Part shown: piece by piece, positions 35,552 through 43,578 of the stretch | Position numbering within the stretch: the stretch's first letter is position 1 | Layout of the letters: each line of letters opens with the position of its first letter | Assembly: GCF_025362475.1 (NCBI RefSeq) | Contig: NZ_JANYGH010000051.1 | Span: 1 to 64,000, forward strand | Source: Mucilaginibacter sp. | GTDB taxonomy: Bacteria; Bacteroidota; Bacteroidia; Sphingobacteriales; Sphingobacteriaceae | Direction of reading: 5' to 3' | Length of the DNA: 64,000 bases | Notes under the pieces: generated by a model | What the model saw: only the letters and a program-made list of their open reading frames with translations | The model's database searches: none | Told to the model about the DNA's origin: nothing | Program-made: the position numbers and the translations under genes

Positions 35552-37033
35552 ATGTTTCGCAATAAAAACAATTATGTAAATGCACTAAGTATTGGTGCAC
35601 TTGCAATAATGATAATTATGCAGGGGTGCAAAAAAAGCTTTTTAGATGTGCCGCCGCAAGGTAAGCAAGCCAGTGCCGAATTTTTTAAGACACAGGATGA
35701 CGCTACCAAAGCCGTAAACTCTATATACGCTAATTTAAGAGAGTGGAAAGAAACAGCTTTTGCACCAATGGCCGTTGAAAGCTTAGGTTCTGATGAAACA
35801 GAAAAAGGCAGCACACCAAGTGATGCCAGTTTCATGAATACCTATGATAATTTTACGGTTACTGCTACCGATGGCCAGCTTCAGGATTTTTGGAACGGGC
35901 AATATCAAAGCATTAATCTTTGTAATCAGGTGCTTGATAACTTACCAAAAATCAGCATGGATGACAACCTGAAGACCCGCTACCTTGCCGAAGCTAAATT
36001 TGTACGTGCTTACAACTACTTTAGGTTGGTACGTGCATTTGGCGACGTGGTTTTAAGGCAGCACATTGCAAAGGATGCCAGCGAGTATAACCTGCCACGC
36101 ACCGCGAAAGCTACTGTTTATGCCGCTATTGAACAAGACTTAACCGATGCTGCTGCTGTATTGCCACAATCATACGGCGCTGCAGATATTGGCCGTGCAA
36201 CCAAAGGCGCTGCATTAGCTTTACATGCCAAAGTTGCCATGTACCAAAAGAAATGGGCCGATGTTTTAAACTACACTAACCAGGTTATGGGCTTGGGCTA
36301 TTCATTATTCCCCAACTTCGAAAAACTGTTTAGAATAGCTAATGAAAATTCTTCTGAATCGGTTTTCGAAATACAATGTCAAAGCTTACCAAGCATTTCC
36401 GGTGCATCAACCAGCCAATACTCTCAAATACAGGGTGTAGCAGGCGAACCAAATGGTGGATGGGGCTTTAACGTGCCAACACAAGCGTTGGTTGATGCCT
36501 TTGAACCAGGCGATCCACGTATGGATGCAACTATCATTTTCAGGGGAGAAACTACACCAGAAGGTGATGCAATTTCATTAACAGGAGCAAATCCACGTTA
36601 TAATCAAAAATCGTACGTGCCATTCAATGTGCCATGGGTATCAAACCAGGGCGAGGATCAGAACGTCCGTGTAATCCGTTATGCCGATGTGTTGTTAATG
36701 AATGCCGAAGCAGCCAACGAAACCGGCGATGCCGCAAAAGCATTAACAGATTTGGAACTGGTACGTGCAAGAGCGAGAGCCGGCAACAATGCCATTTTAC
36801 CAAAAGTGACCACAACAGACCAAGCCGCGCTGCGCAATGCTATATGGCATGAACGCCAGGTTGAACTGGCCATGGAATTTGATCGCTATTTCGATGTAAT
36901 CCGCCAGGGCCGTGCCGCAACAGTTTTTGGTCCTAAGGGCTTTAAGGCAGGCATCAATGAGGTTTGGCCAATCCCACAAAATGAGATCGATCTAAGTGCA
37001 GGTGTATTAACACAAAACAAAGGGTATAATTAA
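35552..37033 (+). CDS. SusD/RagB-family glycan-binding lipoprotein
   Basis: Surface lipoprotein of 493 residues forming the lid of the SusC transporter. Lipobox IMQGC gives lipidated Cys26. The TPR-containing N-terminal SusD-like domain runs to about 230 and the RagB/SusD C-terminal domain ends ...EIDLSAGVLTQNKGYN, a typical ending. A characteristic ERQVELAMEFDRYFDVIRQG stretch is present near 435-455. Co-transcribed with susC. Confidence 0.95.
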   Translation: MFRNKNNYVNALSIGALAIMIIMQGCKKSFLDVPPQGKQASAEFFKTQDDATKAVNSIYANLREWKETAFAPMAVESLGSDETEKGSTPSDASFMNTYDNFTVTATDGQLQDFWNGQYQSINLCNQVLDNLPKISMDDNLKTRYLAEAKFVRAYNYFRLVRAFGDVVLRQHIAKDASEYNLPRTAKATVYAAIEQDLTDAAAVLPQSYGAADIGRATKGAALALHAKVAMYQKKWADVLNYTNQVMGLGYSLFPNFEKLFRIANENSSESVFEIQCQSLPSISGASTSQYSQIQGVAGEPNGGWGFNVPTQALVDAFEPGDPRMDATIIFRGETTPEGDAISLTGANPRYNQKSYVPFNVPWVSNQGEDQNVRVIRYADVLLMNAEAANETGDAAKALTDLELVRARARAGNNAILPKVTTTDQAALRNAIWHERQVELAMEFDRYFDVIRQGRAATVFGPKGFKAGINEVWPIPQNEIDLSAGVLTQNKGYN

Positions 37034-37049
37034 TTAAACAATGATTCTC

Positions 37050-37883
37050 ATGAAAAGAAAATATATAAGTATGGTAATTGCCGCTATTGCGGGCTTAGGA
37101 TTATCATCATGTCAAAAAAGTTATGATCCTGCCAGCTATGCCCCTAAACTGGATATTGGAGGCTTTACCAGTTCAAATGATGTGGCTAAAGGAAGCTTAG
37201 TAGGCTATTGGGGCTTTAACGGAAATTTAAAGGATAGTATCTCTAATTCTGTAGGCGTTGCAACGGGTACCAAGTTTGGTAAAGGGGTAAAAGGCCAGGC
37301 CCTACAGGGTGCCTTAAACAGCTACGTTTTGACAACTCCCGGTCCGGGCGTTACTGCTATCCAAAGCTTTACTATTACTGAGTGGATAAACACACCTCCA
37401 CCATCAACAGGTATAGTAGGTGTTTTCACATTAGCAAAAACAGATGGCTTCTGGGGCAATCTGGAAATCTTTTTTGAAAATGGAAGTACTGCCGATAATG
37501 GCAAAGTGAGAGTCCATATTGCCCAGGGTAATAACGACAGAACATATTCTGTAGATGGGGTAGCCAATTTGTTTAATAACTGGACAAATTTGGGTGTATC
37601 ATATGATGCAACAACAAATACCTGCAAACTATATGTAAATGGTTCAAAAGTTAATAGCGGCACAGTACCCGGGCTAACCGGTCCGGCAAATTTTACAAAT
37701 GCGGGCAAAATGGTATTTGGCTGTGTGCAGTTCCAGACTACGCCAAGCCAAACATCATCCACCAGCAAACAAGATTGGGCCAGCTATTTAATCGGCCAGC
37801 TTGATGAAGTAAGAATATACAACAAAGCGCTTACAGATGCTGAAGTGAATGCTATAGTAAAACTTGAAGGAAGAGGAAAATAA
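37050..37883 (+). CDS. LamG-domain lipoprotein, probable surface glycan-binding protein
   Basis: Lipoprotein of 277 residues. ATG at 37050 is preferred over 37041 because it begins the signal peptide; lipobox GLSSC gives Cys21. The concanavalin-A-like LamG/laminin-G domain spans about 50-275 (LVGYWGFNGNLKDSISN ... GQLDEVRIYNKALTDAEVNA, a typical LamG ending). It occupies the place in the operon, directly after susD, usually held by SusE/F-type surface glycan-binding proteins. No catalytic residues are evident, so binding rather than cleavage is inferred. Confidence 0.85.
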   Translation: MKRKYISMVIAAIAGLGLSSCQKSYDPASYAPKLDIGGFTSSNDVAKGSLVGYWGFNGNLKDSISNSVGVATGTKFGKGVKGQALQGALNSYVLTTPGPGVTAIQSFTITEWINTPPPSTGIVGVFTLAKTDGFWGNLEIFFENGSTADNGKVRVHIAQGNNDRTYSVDGVANLFNNWTNLGVSYDATTNTCKLYVNGSKVNSGTVPGLTGPANFTNAGKMVFGCVQFQTTPSQTSSTSKQDWASYLIGQLDEVRIYNKALTDAEVNAIVKLEGRGK

Positions 37884-37897
37884 CGGTTGATTGATTT

Positions 37898-37931
37898 GGG
37901 TTGCCCTGCGCAAGCTGGGTAACCCTTTTTT
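37898..37931 (+). terminator. Terminator-like hairpin between the LamG gene and the enzyme genes
   Basis: A 9-bp stem (37898-37906 with 37917-37925, one G-U pair) and ten-base loop, followed by six T residues. It may be an attenuator that lets susC-susD-LamG be expressed more strongly than the enzymes behind it, or it may end the operon. Confidence 0.6.
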
Positions 37932-37982
37932 ATTTGCTGAACATCGTGACTAACTTTTGCATAGGACAATTGCGTTAAAAAC

Positions 37983-39653
37983 ATGAAGAATTTAAAGTTT
38001 TTTGTTGGAATGGGCATGTTTTTAATACTTTTTGCCTGTGGCAAAGGGTCAAAACCTACCCCAACTCCTGTTATCCCGCCGGTTACGTCATTCAGCTTTA
38101 ATGCTTTAAAAGTGAACGGAAAAAACAACGGGTTTAAATATGTAAATGTTAATGCCAAACCGGCAATTGCCATTACATTTTCAACCCCGCTTAACCAGTC
38201 ATCAGTAGCAGGCAGCATTATTATAACCAGTAAAGCCGGTGCAACTGTTACCTTTAGCACTACTTACCAAAACAGCGATAGTACAGTTCTGATAACTCCC
38301 ACGGGCTTATCGCCTATTACGCAGTATACCCTAAATGTTACTACAGCGCTAAAATCTGCAAAGAATGGCAACCTGCAATCAGCATTGGCTGTGCAGCTTA
38401 CTACGGCTATCGATAGTACAAAAAAATTCAGCACCATAACTGATGATCAGCTTTTGGACCTGGTGGAGAAACAAACCCTAAAATACTTTTATGAATTTGG
38501 TCATCCTGCCAGCGGCCTGGCACGCGAGCGCAATTCATCGGGCGATGTAGTAACTACCGGCGGCTCGGGTTTTGGCATTATGGCTATCGTTGCAGGTATT
38601 AACCGTGGCTTTATCTCGCATGCCGATGGGTTAACCAGGATGCAAAAGATAGTTGGTTTTTTAAATACCAAAGCTCAAAAATTTCATGGCGCGTTTCCGC
38701 ATTGGATGAATGGCAATACCGGGGCTGTTGTGCCTTTTAGCGCACAGGATAATGGTGCCGACCTGGTAGAGACCGCCTACCTGATGCAAGGCCTGATAAC
38801 CGCACGCCAGTATTTCAATGGCGCCGGCATAGCTGAAGCACAACTGCGTACCGATATTAACACTTTATGGAACGGTGTAGAATGGGACTGGTTTCGCCAA
38901 AACAGTCAAAATGTTTTATACTGGCACTGGAGCCCGGATCAGGGCTGGGCCATCAATATGAAAATTACCGGCTGGAACGAGGCTTTAATCGTTTATGTTT
39001 TAGGGGCATCATCAACAACCCATACTATCCCCAAAACTGTGTATGATCAGGGATGGGCCAATAATGGGGGCATTAAAAATGGCAATAACTATTACGGTGT
39101 TACCTTGCCACTCGGTCCGGCTCAGGGTGGCCCAATGTTTTTTGCGCATTACTCGTTCTTAGGCATCAACCCAAAAGGCTTAAACGACGCCTATGCCAAT
39201 TATGAAACACAGAACAAGGCGCATGCCACCATCAATTATAATTACTGCGTTGCCAACCCACAAGGCAACAGCGGCTACAGTGCCAACTGCTGGGGGCTTA
39301 CCGCAAGTGATATTGAAGGAGGCTACACTGCAAGCTCACCAACCAATGATGTTGGAGTAATTGCGCCAACCGCGGCCATAGCATCTTTGCCTTATACGCC
39401 AACACAATCTATGGCGGCCTTAAGGTTCTTTTACTATACACTTGGCGATAAACTGTGGGGACAGTATGGCTTTTATGATGCCTTTAATTTAACCAACCCC
39501 TGGTTTGCAGATTCATACCTGGCTATTGATCAGGGACCTATTATTGTGATGATAGAGAACTACCGCAGCGGCTTGCTCTGGAACTTATTTATGAGTGCTC
39601 CTGAAGTAAAAACAGGCATGAAAAACTTAGGATTCAGTAGTCCTAATCTATAA
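37983..39653 (+). CDS. Glycoamylase-domain lipoprotein, GH144-like endo-beta-1,2-glucanase candidate
   Basis: Surface or periplasmic lipoprotein of 556 residues; lipobox ILFAC gives Cys19. A bacterial Ig-like (Big_5/SbsA type) domain occupies about 48-138, followed by the (alpha/alpha)6 glycoamylase-like domain (PF10091 type) from about 152 to 550. Shared blocks with the next gene include FGHPASGLARERN, TTGGSGFGIMA, FHGAFPHWMNG, LYWHWSPDQGWA, NCWGLTASD and SYLAIDQGPI. Known bacterial GH144 endo-beta-1,2-glucanases, first described from Chitinophaga, belong to this domain family; others in it are uncharacterised. Activity is therefore inferred. Confidence 0.82.
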   Translation: MKNLKFFVGMGMFLILFACGKGSKPTPTPVIPPVTSFSFNALKVNGKNNGFKYVNVNAKPAIAITFSTPLNQSSVAGSIIITSKAGATVTFSTTYQNSDSTVLITPTGLSPITQYTLNVTTALKSAKNGNLQSALAVQLTTAIDSTKKFSTITDDQLLDLVEKQTLKYFYEFGHPASGLARERNSSGDVVTTGGSGFGIMAIVAGINRGFISHADGLTRMQKIVGFLNTKAQKFHGAFPHWMNGNTGAVVPFSAQDNGADLVETAYLMQGLITARQYFNGAGIAEAQLRTDINTLWNGVEWDWFRQNSQNVLYWHWSPDQGWAINMKITGWNEALIVYVLGASSTTHTIPKTVYDQGWANNGGIKNGNNYYGVTLPLGPAQGGPMFFAHYSFLGINPKGLNDAYANYETQNKAHATINYNYCVANPQGNSGYSANCWGLTASDIEGGYTASSPTNDVGVIAPTAAIASLPYTPTQSMAALRFFYYTLGDKLWGQYGFYDAFNLTNPWFADSYLAIDQGPIIVMIENYRSGLLWNLFMSAPEVKTGMKNLGFSSPNL

Positions 39654-39675
39654 AATCTTAATAACGATATTTTAC

Positions 39676-41031
39676 ATGAAAAAAATTATAATTACCCCTT
39701 TTTTGCTGATGCTTGCCCTATGTTGCTTTGCACAAAAGCAGTCAAAAACCACAACAGCGGATGGCATTAAACCAGTAGGCATTATAAAAAACCTTACTGA
39801 TAGCGCTTTGCTTGATGTGGTACAACGCCAAACGTTCCGTTATTTTTGGGATTTTGGGCACCCTGTAAGCGGTCTTGCCCGCGAGCGCAGCAATAAGTCA
39901 TTTGATTATGGCGATGAGGTAGTAACCACCGGGGGATCTGGCTTTGGCATCATGGCCCTTATTGTGGCTGATAGCCGCAAATGGGTAAGCCATGAACAGG
40001 CTGTTGACAGGATGGTAAAAATGGTTAACTTTTTATTTAAAGCCAACTCCTTCCATGGTGCATTCCCGCACTGGATGAATGGCGAAACAGGCAAGATAAT
40101 TCCATTTGGCCGCAAGGATGATGGTGGCGATATTGTGGAGTCGGCCTATTTATTCCAGGGGCTTTTATGCGCTAAACAATATTTTACAGCCGACAATCCC
40201 AAAGAACAACGCATCCGCGACGTAATCAGCTGGATGTGGGGCGAAATGGAGTGGAGCTGGTACACCCGCGATGGCAGGGATGCCCTTTACTGGCACTGGA
40301 GCCCCAATAACGGCTGGGCTATGAATTTCCCTATCCACGGCTTTAATGAGTGCCTTATAACGTATGTACTGGCTGCATCCGCAGATAGATACCCTGTAAG
40401 TGCCGATGTTTACCACAGAGGCTGGGCGCAAAGCGATTTCTTTAAAAATGGCAAAACCTTTTATGGTTATAAACTGCCTTTAGGCTTTGATTTTGGCGGA
40501 CCGCTCTTCTTTTCGCAATACTCGTTTATGGGTCTAAATCCGACAGGGTTAAAAGATCAGTATGCCGATTATTGGGAACAGAATAAAAACCATAGCCTCA
40601 TTAACTATGCTTACTGTGTAGATAATCCTAAAAAATTTAAAGGTTACGGCGAAAACTGCTGGGGCCTTACTGCAAGTGATAACTTTGAGGGCTACAATGC
40701 GCACTCTCCCACTAATGATCTGGGGGTAATAACGCCAACGGCCGCCCTCTCTGCATTTCCGTACACACCGGAGCAATCCATGAAAGCACTACGCCATTTT
40801 TATTATGACCTGGGCGATAAAATCTGGGGCGAATATGGCTTCACCGATGCCTTCAGCGAATCGCATAACTGGTATGCAAAATCATACCTGGCCATTGATC
40901 AGGGTCCAATTGTAGTGATGATAGAAAATTACCGCACCGGCCTGCTCTGGAAACTTTTCATGAGCAGCCCCGAAGTGCAGCACGGCTTGATTAAGCTTGG
41001 CTTTGAAAGCCCGGCAATTGCAAAGAAATAA
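39676..41031 (+). CDS. Glycoamylase-domain exported enzyme, GH144-like (second copy)
   Basis: Paralogue of the preceding gene, 451 residues. It has an ordinary signal peptide (cleavage near CCFAQ, about residue 20) and lacks both a clear lipobox and the Ig-like domain, so it is probably free in the periplasm while the first copy is tethered. The catalytic domain spans about 40-448 with the same blocks (FGHPVSGLARERS, FHGAFPHWMNGETG, LYWHWSPNNGWA, NCWGLTASD, SYLAIDQGPIVVMIENYR). It begins 22 bases after the first copy. The two may cut long and short glucans respectively, which is speculation. Confidence 0.82.
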   Translation: MKKIIITPFLLMLALCCFAQKQSKTTTADGIKPVGIIKNLTDSALLDVVQRQTFRYFWDFGHPVSGLARERSNKSFDYGDEVVTTGGSGFGIMALIVADSRKWVSHEQAVDRMVKMVNFLFKANSFHGAFPHWMNGETGKIIPFGRKDDGGDIVESAYLFQGLLCAKQYFTADNPKEQRIRDVISWMWGEMEWSWYTRDGRDALYWHWSPNNGWAMNFPIHGFNECLITYVLAASADRYPVSADVYHRGWAQSDFFKNGKTFYGYKLPLGFDFGGPLFFSQYSFMGLNPTGLKDQYADYWEQNKNHSLINYAYCVDNPKKFKGYGENCWGLTASDNFEGYNAHSPTNDLGVITPTAALSAFPYTPEQSMKALRHFYYDLGDKIWGEYGFTDAFSESHNWYAKSYLAIDQGPIVVMIENYRTGLLWKLFMSSPEVQHGLIKLGFESPAIAKK

Positions 41032-41049
41032 AATGAGTCATGCTATCGC

Positions 41050-41195
41050 CGAGTGATAAAATTTTTCAAAACGTTGAAGGTGAAAAATGATGTTTTAAAA
41101 GGTTTGTCATCCTGAGGAACGAAGGATCTATTCGCAAACCTTACTGGGTGAAGAAGCATGGTGGAGAGTAGATCCTTCACTGCGTTCAGGATGAC
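41050..41195. repeat. Dispersed palindrome, family A copy 3 with inverted B module
   Basis: Hairpin 41106-41195 has mixed arms: left of the GAGGAACGAAGG type, right of the CACTGCGTTCAGG type. The loop is the reverse complement of the copy at 18256-18293. Bases 41050-41096 are the B module, also reversed, so the whole composite is a flipped version of the units at 18231-18378 and 57959-58112. Confidence 0.8.
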
Positions 41196-41253
41196 AAAGT
41201 TTTTTTTGCAAATACTTCATTTACAATCCCGAAGTGTGCAATGGCATAGATTT

Positions 41254-41297
41254 ATGTAATCAAAAAGGCCACGAAATCGTGGCCTTTTTGATTACAT
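41254..41297 (-). terminator. Strong terminator, 20-bp perfect stem
   Basis: Bases 41254-41273 and 41278-41297 are exact complements around a four-base loop (AAAT), with A5 and T5 runs in the arms that supply a U-tract on both strands. It ends one base before the stop codon of the minus-strand repeat-protein gene and also lies downstream of the plus-strand glucanase genes. Confidence 0.8.
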
Positions 41298-41298
41298 G

Positions 41299-42276
41299 CT
41301 ATTCCTGCTCCGGTTTTTTAGGCAGGGTTTTCATATTAAACTTTGGCTTGTAAGCCGGTTTGGCGGCTGGAGCTTCCTCGGCAGGCTTTGTTTCATCCCC
41401 ATCAACCGACGGTGAAGCTGTTTCTTCTTTTTCCGCTGGCTTTTCCTCTGTCTCAACAGTTTTGGGCTTCATCATCGCGGCATTAAAGCGCGGTTTAAAA
41501 GCAGGCTTGGGGGCTGGGTTCTCTTCGGTTTTATCGGTTGCCTGCTCAGGAGTCGGGTCCTGTTTTTCTTCTGTAGCTGCTTCCTCAACAACTGGCTTTG
41601 GTTTCATCATCGCCGCGTTAAAGCGTGGTTTAAAGCCAGGCTTGGCAGTGGGTGTTTCCGCTTGCGGGGCAACCGGCTCTTCTTTTACTTCCGGCTTTTC
41701 CGCACTTTCCACAGGTTTGGATTTCACCATCCCTGCGTTAAAGCGTGGTTTAAAGCCAGGTTTGGCTGTGGGTGCTTCTGCCTGTGGAGCAACCGGCTCT
41801 TCCTTTACTTCCGGCTTTTCCTCATTAATATCCGTGCTTTCTATAGGTTTAGGCTTCACCATCCCCGGGTTAAAACGGGGTTTGAAGGCAGGTTTTGCGG
41901 CGCCGCTTTCAGCTGGTGTTGTTTCCTCTGCAGACTTAACTTCCTCCTGCTTTTCTTCCACAGGTTTGGGTGTAACAGCTGCCCTGAATTTGGGTGTAAA
42001 ACCAATTTTAGGCGAAGGCGTTACAGGTTCCGTCAAGCTTTCTACTATAGTTTGCTCGGCAATAGGATTTGGTGTGTTAAACTTCTCCGTTTTTATTTCC
42101 TGTGGAGCAGGAAACCTGCGCCTGAGCTTATTGAACCAATATTTTTTGGTATGATCGAAACTCTTTTCGCCCATTTGTTCAAAGTGCTCTTTAAATTCAG
42201 AAAACAGCGATCCCTCCGCGGCTTGCAAAGCTGCCAGGTCAATCTTTTTCTTTTTAAAAAACTCTTCGAAAACCAT
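41299..42276 (-). CDS. Proline/lysine-rich protein with six FKPRFN repeats, hypothetical
   Basis: Unrecognised cytoplasmic protein of 325 residues. The N-terminal 60 residues look folded and helical (EEFFKKKKIDLAALQAA, then SFDHTKKYWFNKLRRRF). The remainder is low-complexity, built on repeats about 40 residues apart with the core [AG][FY]KP[RK]FN at 130-136, 174-180, 214-220, 259-265 and 308-314, plus a degenerate copy at 92-98. Spacers are Glu/Pro/Ala-rich. This suggests a disordered multivalent tail presenting a short binding motif. It lies 84 bases downstream of a DUF2442 gene. Confidence 0.72.
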   Translation of the reverse strand: MVFEEFFKKKKIDLAALQAAEGSLFSEFKEHFEQMGEKSFDHTKKYWFNKLRRRFPAPQEIKTEKFNTPNPIAEQTIVESLTEPVTPSPKIGFTPKFRAAVTPKPVEEKQEEVKSAEETTPAESGAAKPAFKPRFNPGMVKPKPIESTDINEEKPEVKEEPVAPQAEAPTAKPGFKPRFNAGMVKSKPVESAEKPEVKEEPVAPQAETPTAKPGFKPRFNAAMMKPKPVVEEAATEEKQDPTPEQATDKTEENPAPKPAFKPRFNAAMMKPKTVETEEKPAEKEETASPSVDGDETKPAEEAPAAKPAYKPKFNMKTLPKKPEQE

Positions 42277-42359
42277 TTGATTAATTTGAAGATTTGGTAA
42301 TTTGAATATTTGAAAATACCTTTTTAATTTTCAAATTGGCACATATTCAAATTTTCAAA

Positions 42360-42578
42360 TCAATTGAAATTCACGTCCACATCCAACTGATTAAAATGGA
42401 TGCCCTTATCGGTTTGTTTCCAGTCGTTCCGCTCCTCGTCGGTAGCGTTCATCAGCTTGGGAAACCACTCCAGCGGGAAAGCCTGCTGCTTGCCATCAGC
42501 TTTTTCGACAAAAAGCAAGCCGTTAGCAAAGGTTACCTTAACTTTCTTTTCTTCCTTACGTGAGCTGAATAGTGGCAT
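42360..42578 (-). CDS. DUF2442-like small protein, 72 aa
   Basis: Small soluble protein matching the DUF2442 pattern: two strands (KVTFANGLLFVEKADGKQQA), then PLEWFPKLMNATDEERNDWK and a final strand VDVNF. The family is often found beside toxin-antitoxin-like DUF4160 genes, but none is present here. It is upstream of the repeat protein on the same strand and may share its transcript. Confidence 0.75.
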   Translation of the reverse strand: MPLFSSRKEEKKVKVTFANGLLFVEKADGKQQAFPLEWFPKLMNATDEERNDWKQTDKGIHFNQLDVDVNFN

Positions 42579-42596
42579 ATTATATATCTATAAAAC

Positions 42597-42690
42597 CGTC
42601 ATTGCGAGGCACGAAGCAATCCCTAATATACAGAGCGAACTTGAACAGCTGACCTGCCGATCGGGGATTGCTTCGTTCCTCGCAATGACG
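42597..42690. repeat. Dispersed palindrome, family C copy 1
   Basis: A 94-bp hairpin with arms of about 27 bases, CGTCATTGCGAGGCACGAAG at the left and its near-exact complement at the right (one mismatch, C versus A), around a loop of about 40 bases. It fills the gap between the YebC-family gene and the DUF2442 gene. Confidence 0.8.
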
Positions 42691-42715
42691 AGTGGTGAAG
42701 AAATTCGAAATCCGT

Positions 42716-43441
42716 TTACTCTGCCATATTATGGTACACCGCCTGCACATCGTCGTCTTCCTCTAAGCGGTCAATCAATTTCATAATATCGGTAACCTGT
42801 TCTTCGGTTACTTCATGGAATGATTGAGGAACACGCTCCAGCTTGGCCGATTTTACTTCAACACCTAACTCTTCAAGTGCTTTTTGCATTTTTCCAAAAT
42901 CTTCAAAGGCTGTATGTATAACGCCAATATCGTTACCTTCTTCATCTGCTTCCACAAACAAATCTTCCAGTCCGGCATCAATCAGTTCAAATTCCAGTTC
43001 TTCCAGGTCGCGGTCGCCGGGTTCAAAAGTAAAAACAGATTTACGGGTGAAAATAAAATCAAGCGATCCCGTTTTACCCAACGAGCCTCCATATTTTGTA
43101 AAGTAGCTACGCACATTTGCAACGGTACGGTTGGTATTATCTGTAGCGGTTTCTACTAAAACGGCCACGCCGTAGGGCGCATATCCCTCATAAACCAGTT
43201 CTTCGTAATCCTTTTCATCGCGGCTGGTCGCCCTTTTTATAGCGGCTTCAACCCTATCTTTGGGCATGTTAACAGCCTTGGAGTTTTGAACAGCAGTTCT
43301 TAAACGCGAGTTGGTATTAATATCACCACCACCGGCTTTCACAGCCATTACAATTTCTTTACCTAAACGGGTAAACTGCACTGCCATTTTAGCCCAGCGC
43401 TTAAACTTTCTCTCTTTGCGGAATTCAAATGCTCTTCCCAT
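42716..43441 (-). CDS. YebC/PmpR-family protein
   Basis: Cytoplasmic protein of 241 residues, normal for the family. The N-terminal signature is MGRAFEFRKERKFKRWAKMA, followed by NSKAVNMPKDRVEAAIKRA and the central YEGYAPYGVAVLVETATDN. Members act as transcription regulators or, as shown for some, relieve ribosome stalling at proline-rich stretches. A proline-rich repeat protein is encoded just downstream, but any link is speculative. Confidence 0.93.
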   Translation of the reverse strand: MGRAFEFRKERKFKRWAKMAVQFTRLGKEIVMAVKAGGGDINTNSRLRTAVQNSKAVNMPKDRVEAAIKRATSRDEKDYEELVYEGYAPYGVAVLVETATDNTNRTVANVRSYFTKYGGSLGKTGSLDFIFTRKSVFTFEPGDRDLEELEFELIDAGLEDLFVEADEEGNDIGVIHTAFEDFGKMQKALEELGVEVKSAKLERVPQSFHEVTEEQVTDIMKLIDRLEEDDDVQAVYHNMAE

Positions 43442-43578
43442 AACTTTTTATTTATCCATCATCTATGTTCTACAGACCATAAACTCAGCGAATATAATTT
43501 GTTTTTATATAAATTTTGTAAAACAACAAAGGTAAAACCTTTATCCTTTCGCCTTTATACTTTTGCCTCTATATATAA

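Noticed and set aside
41360..42300. Two long plus-strand ORFs (264 and 212 codons) opposite the FKPRFN-repeat gene
   Set aside because: Their repeats are only the complement of the internal repeats of the minus-strand gene, which has the better start, neighbours and terminator.
41299..42578. Toxin-antitoxin pair formed by the DUF2442 protein and its neighbour
   Set aside because: The neighbour is a 325-residue repeat protein unlike any toxin, and the usual DUF4160 partner is absent.
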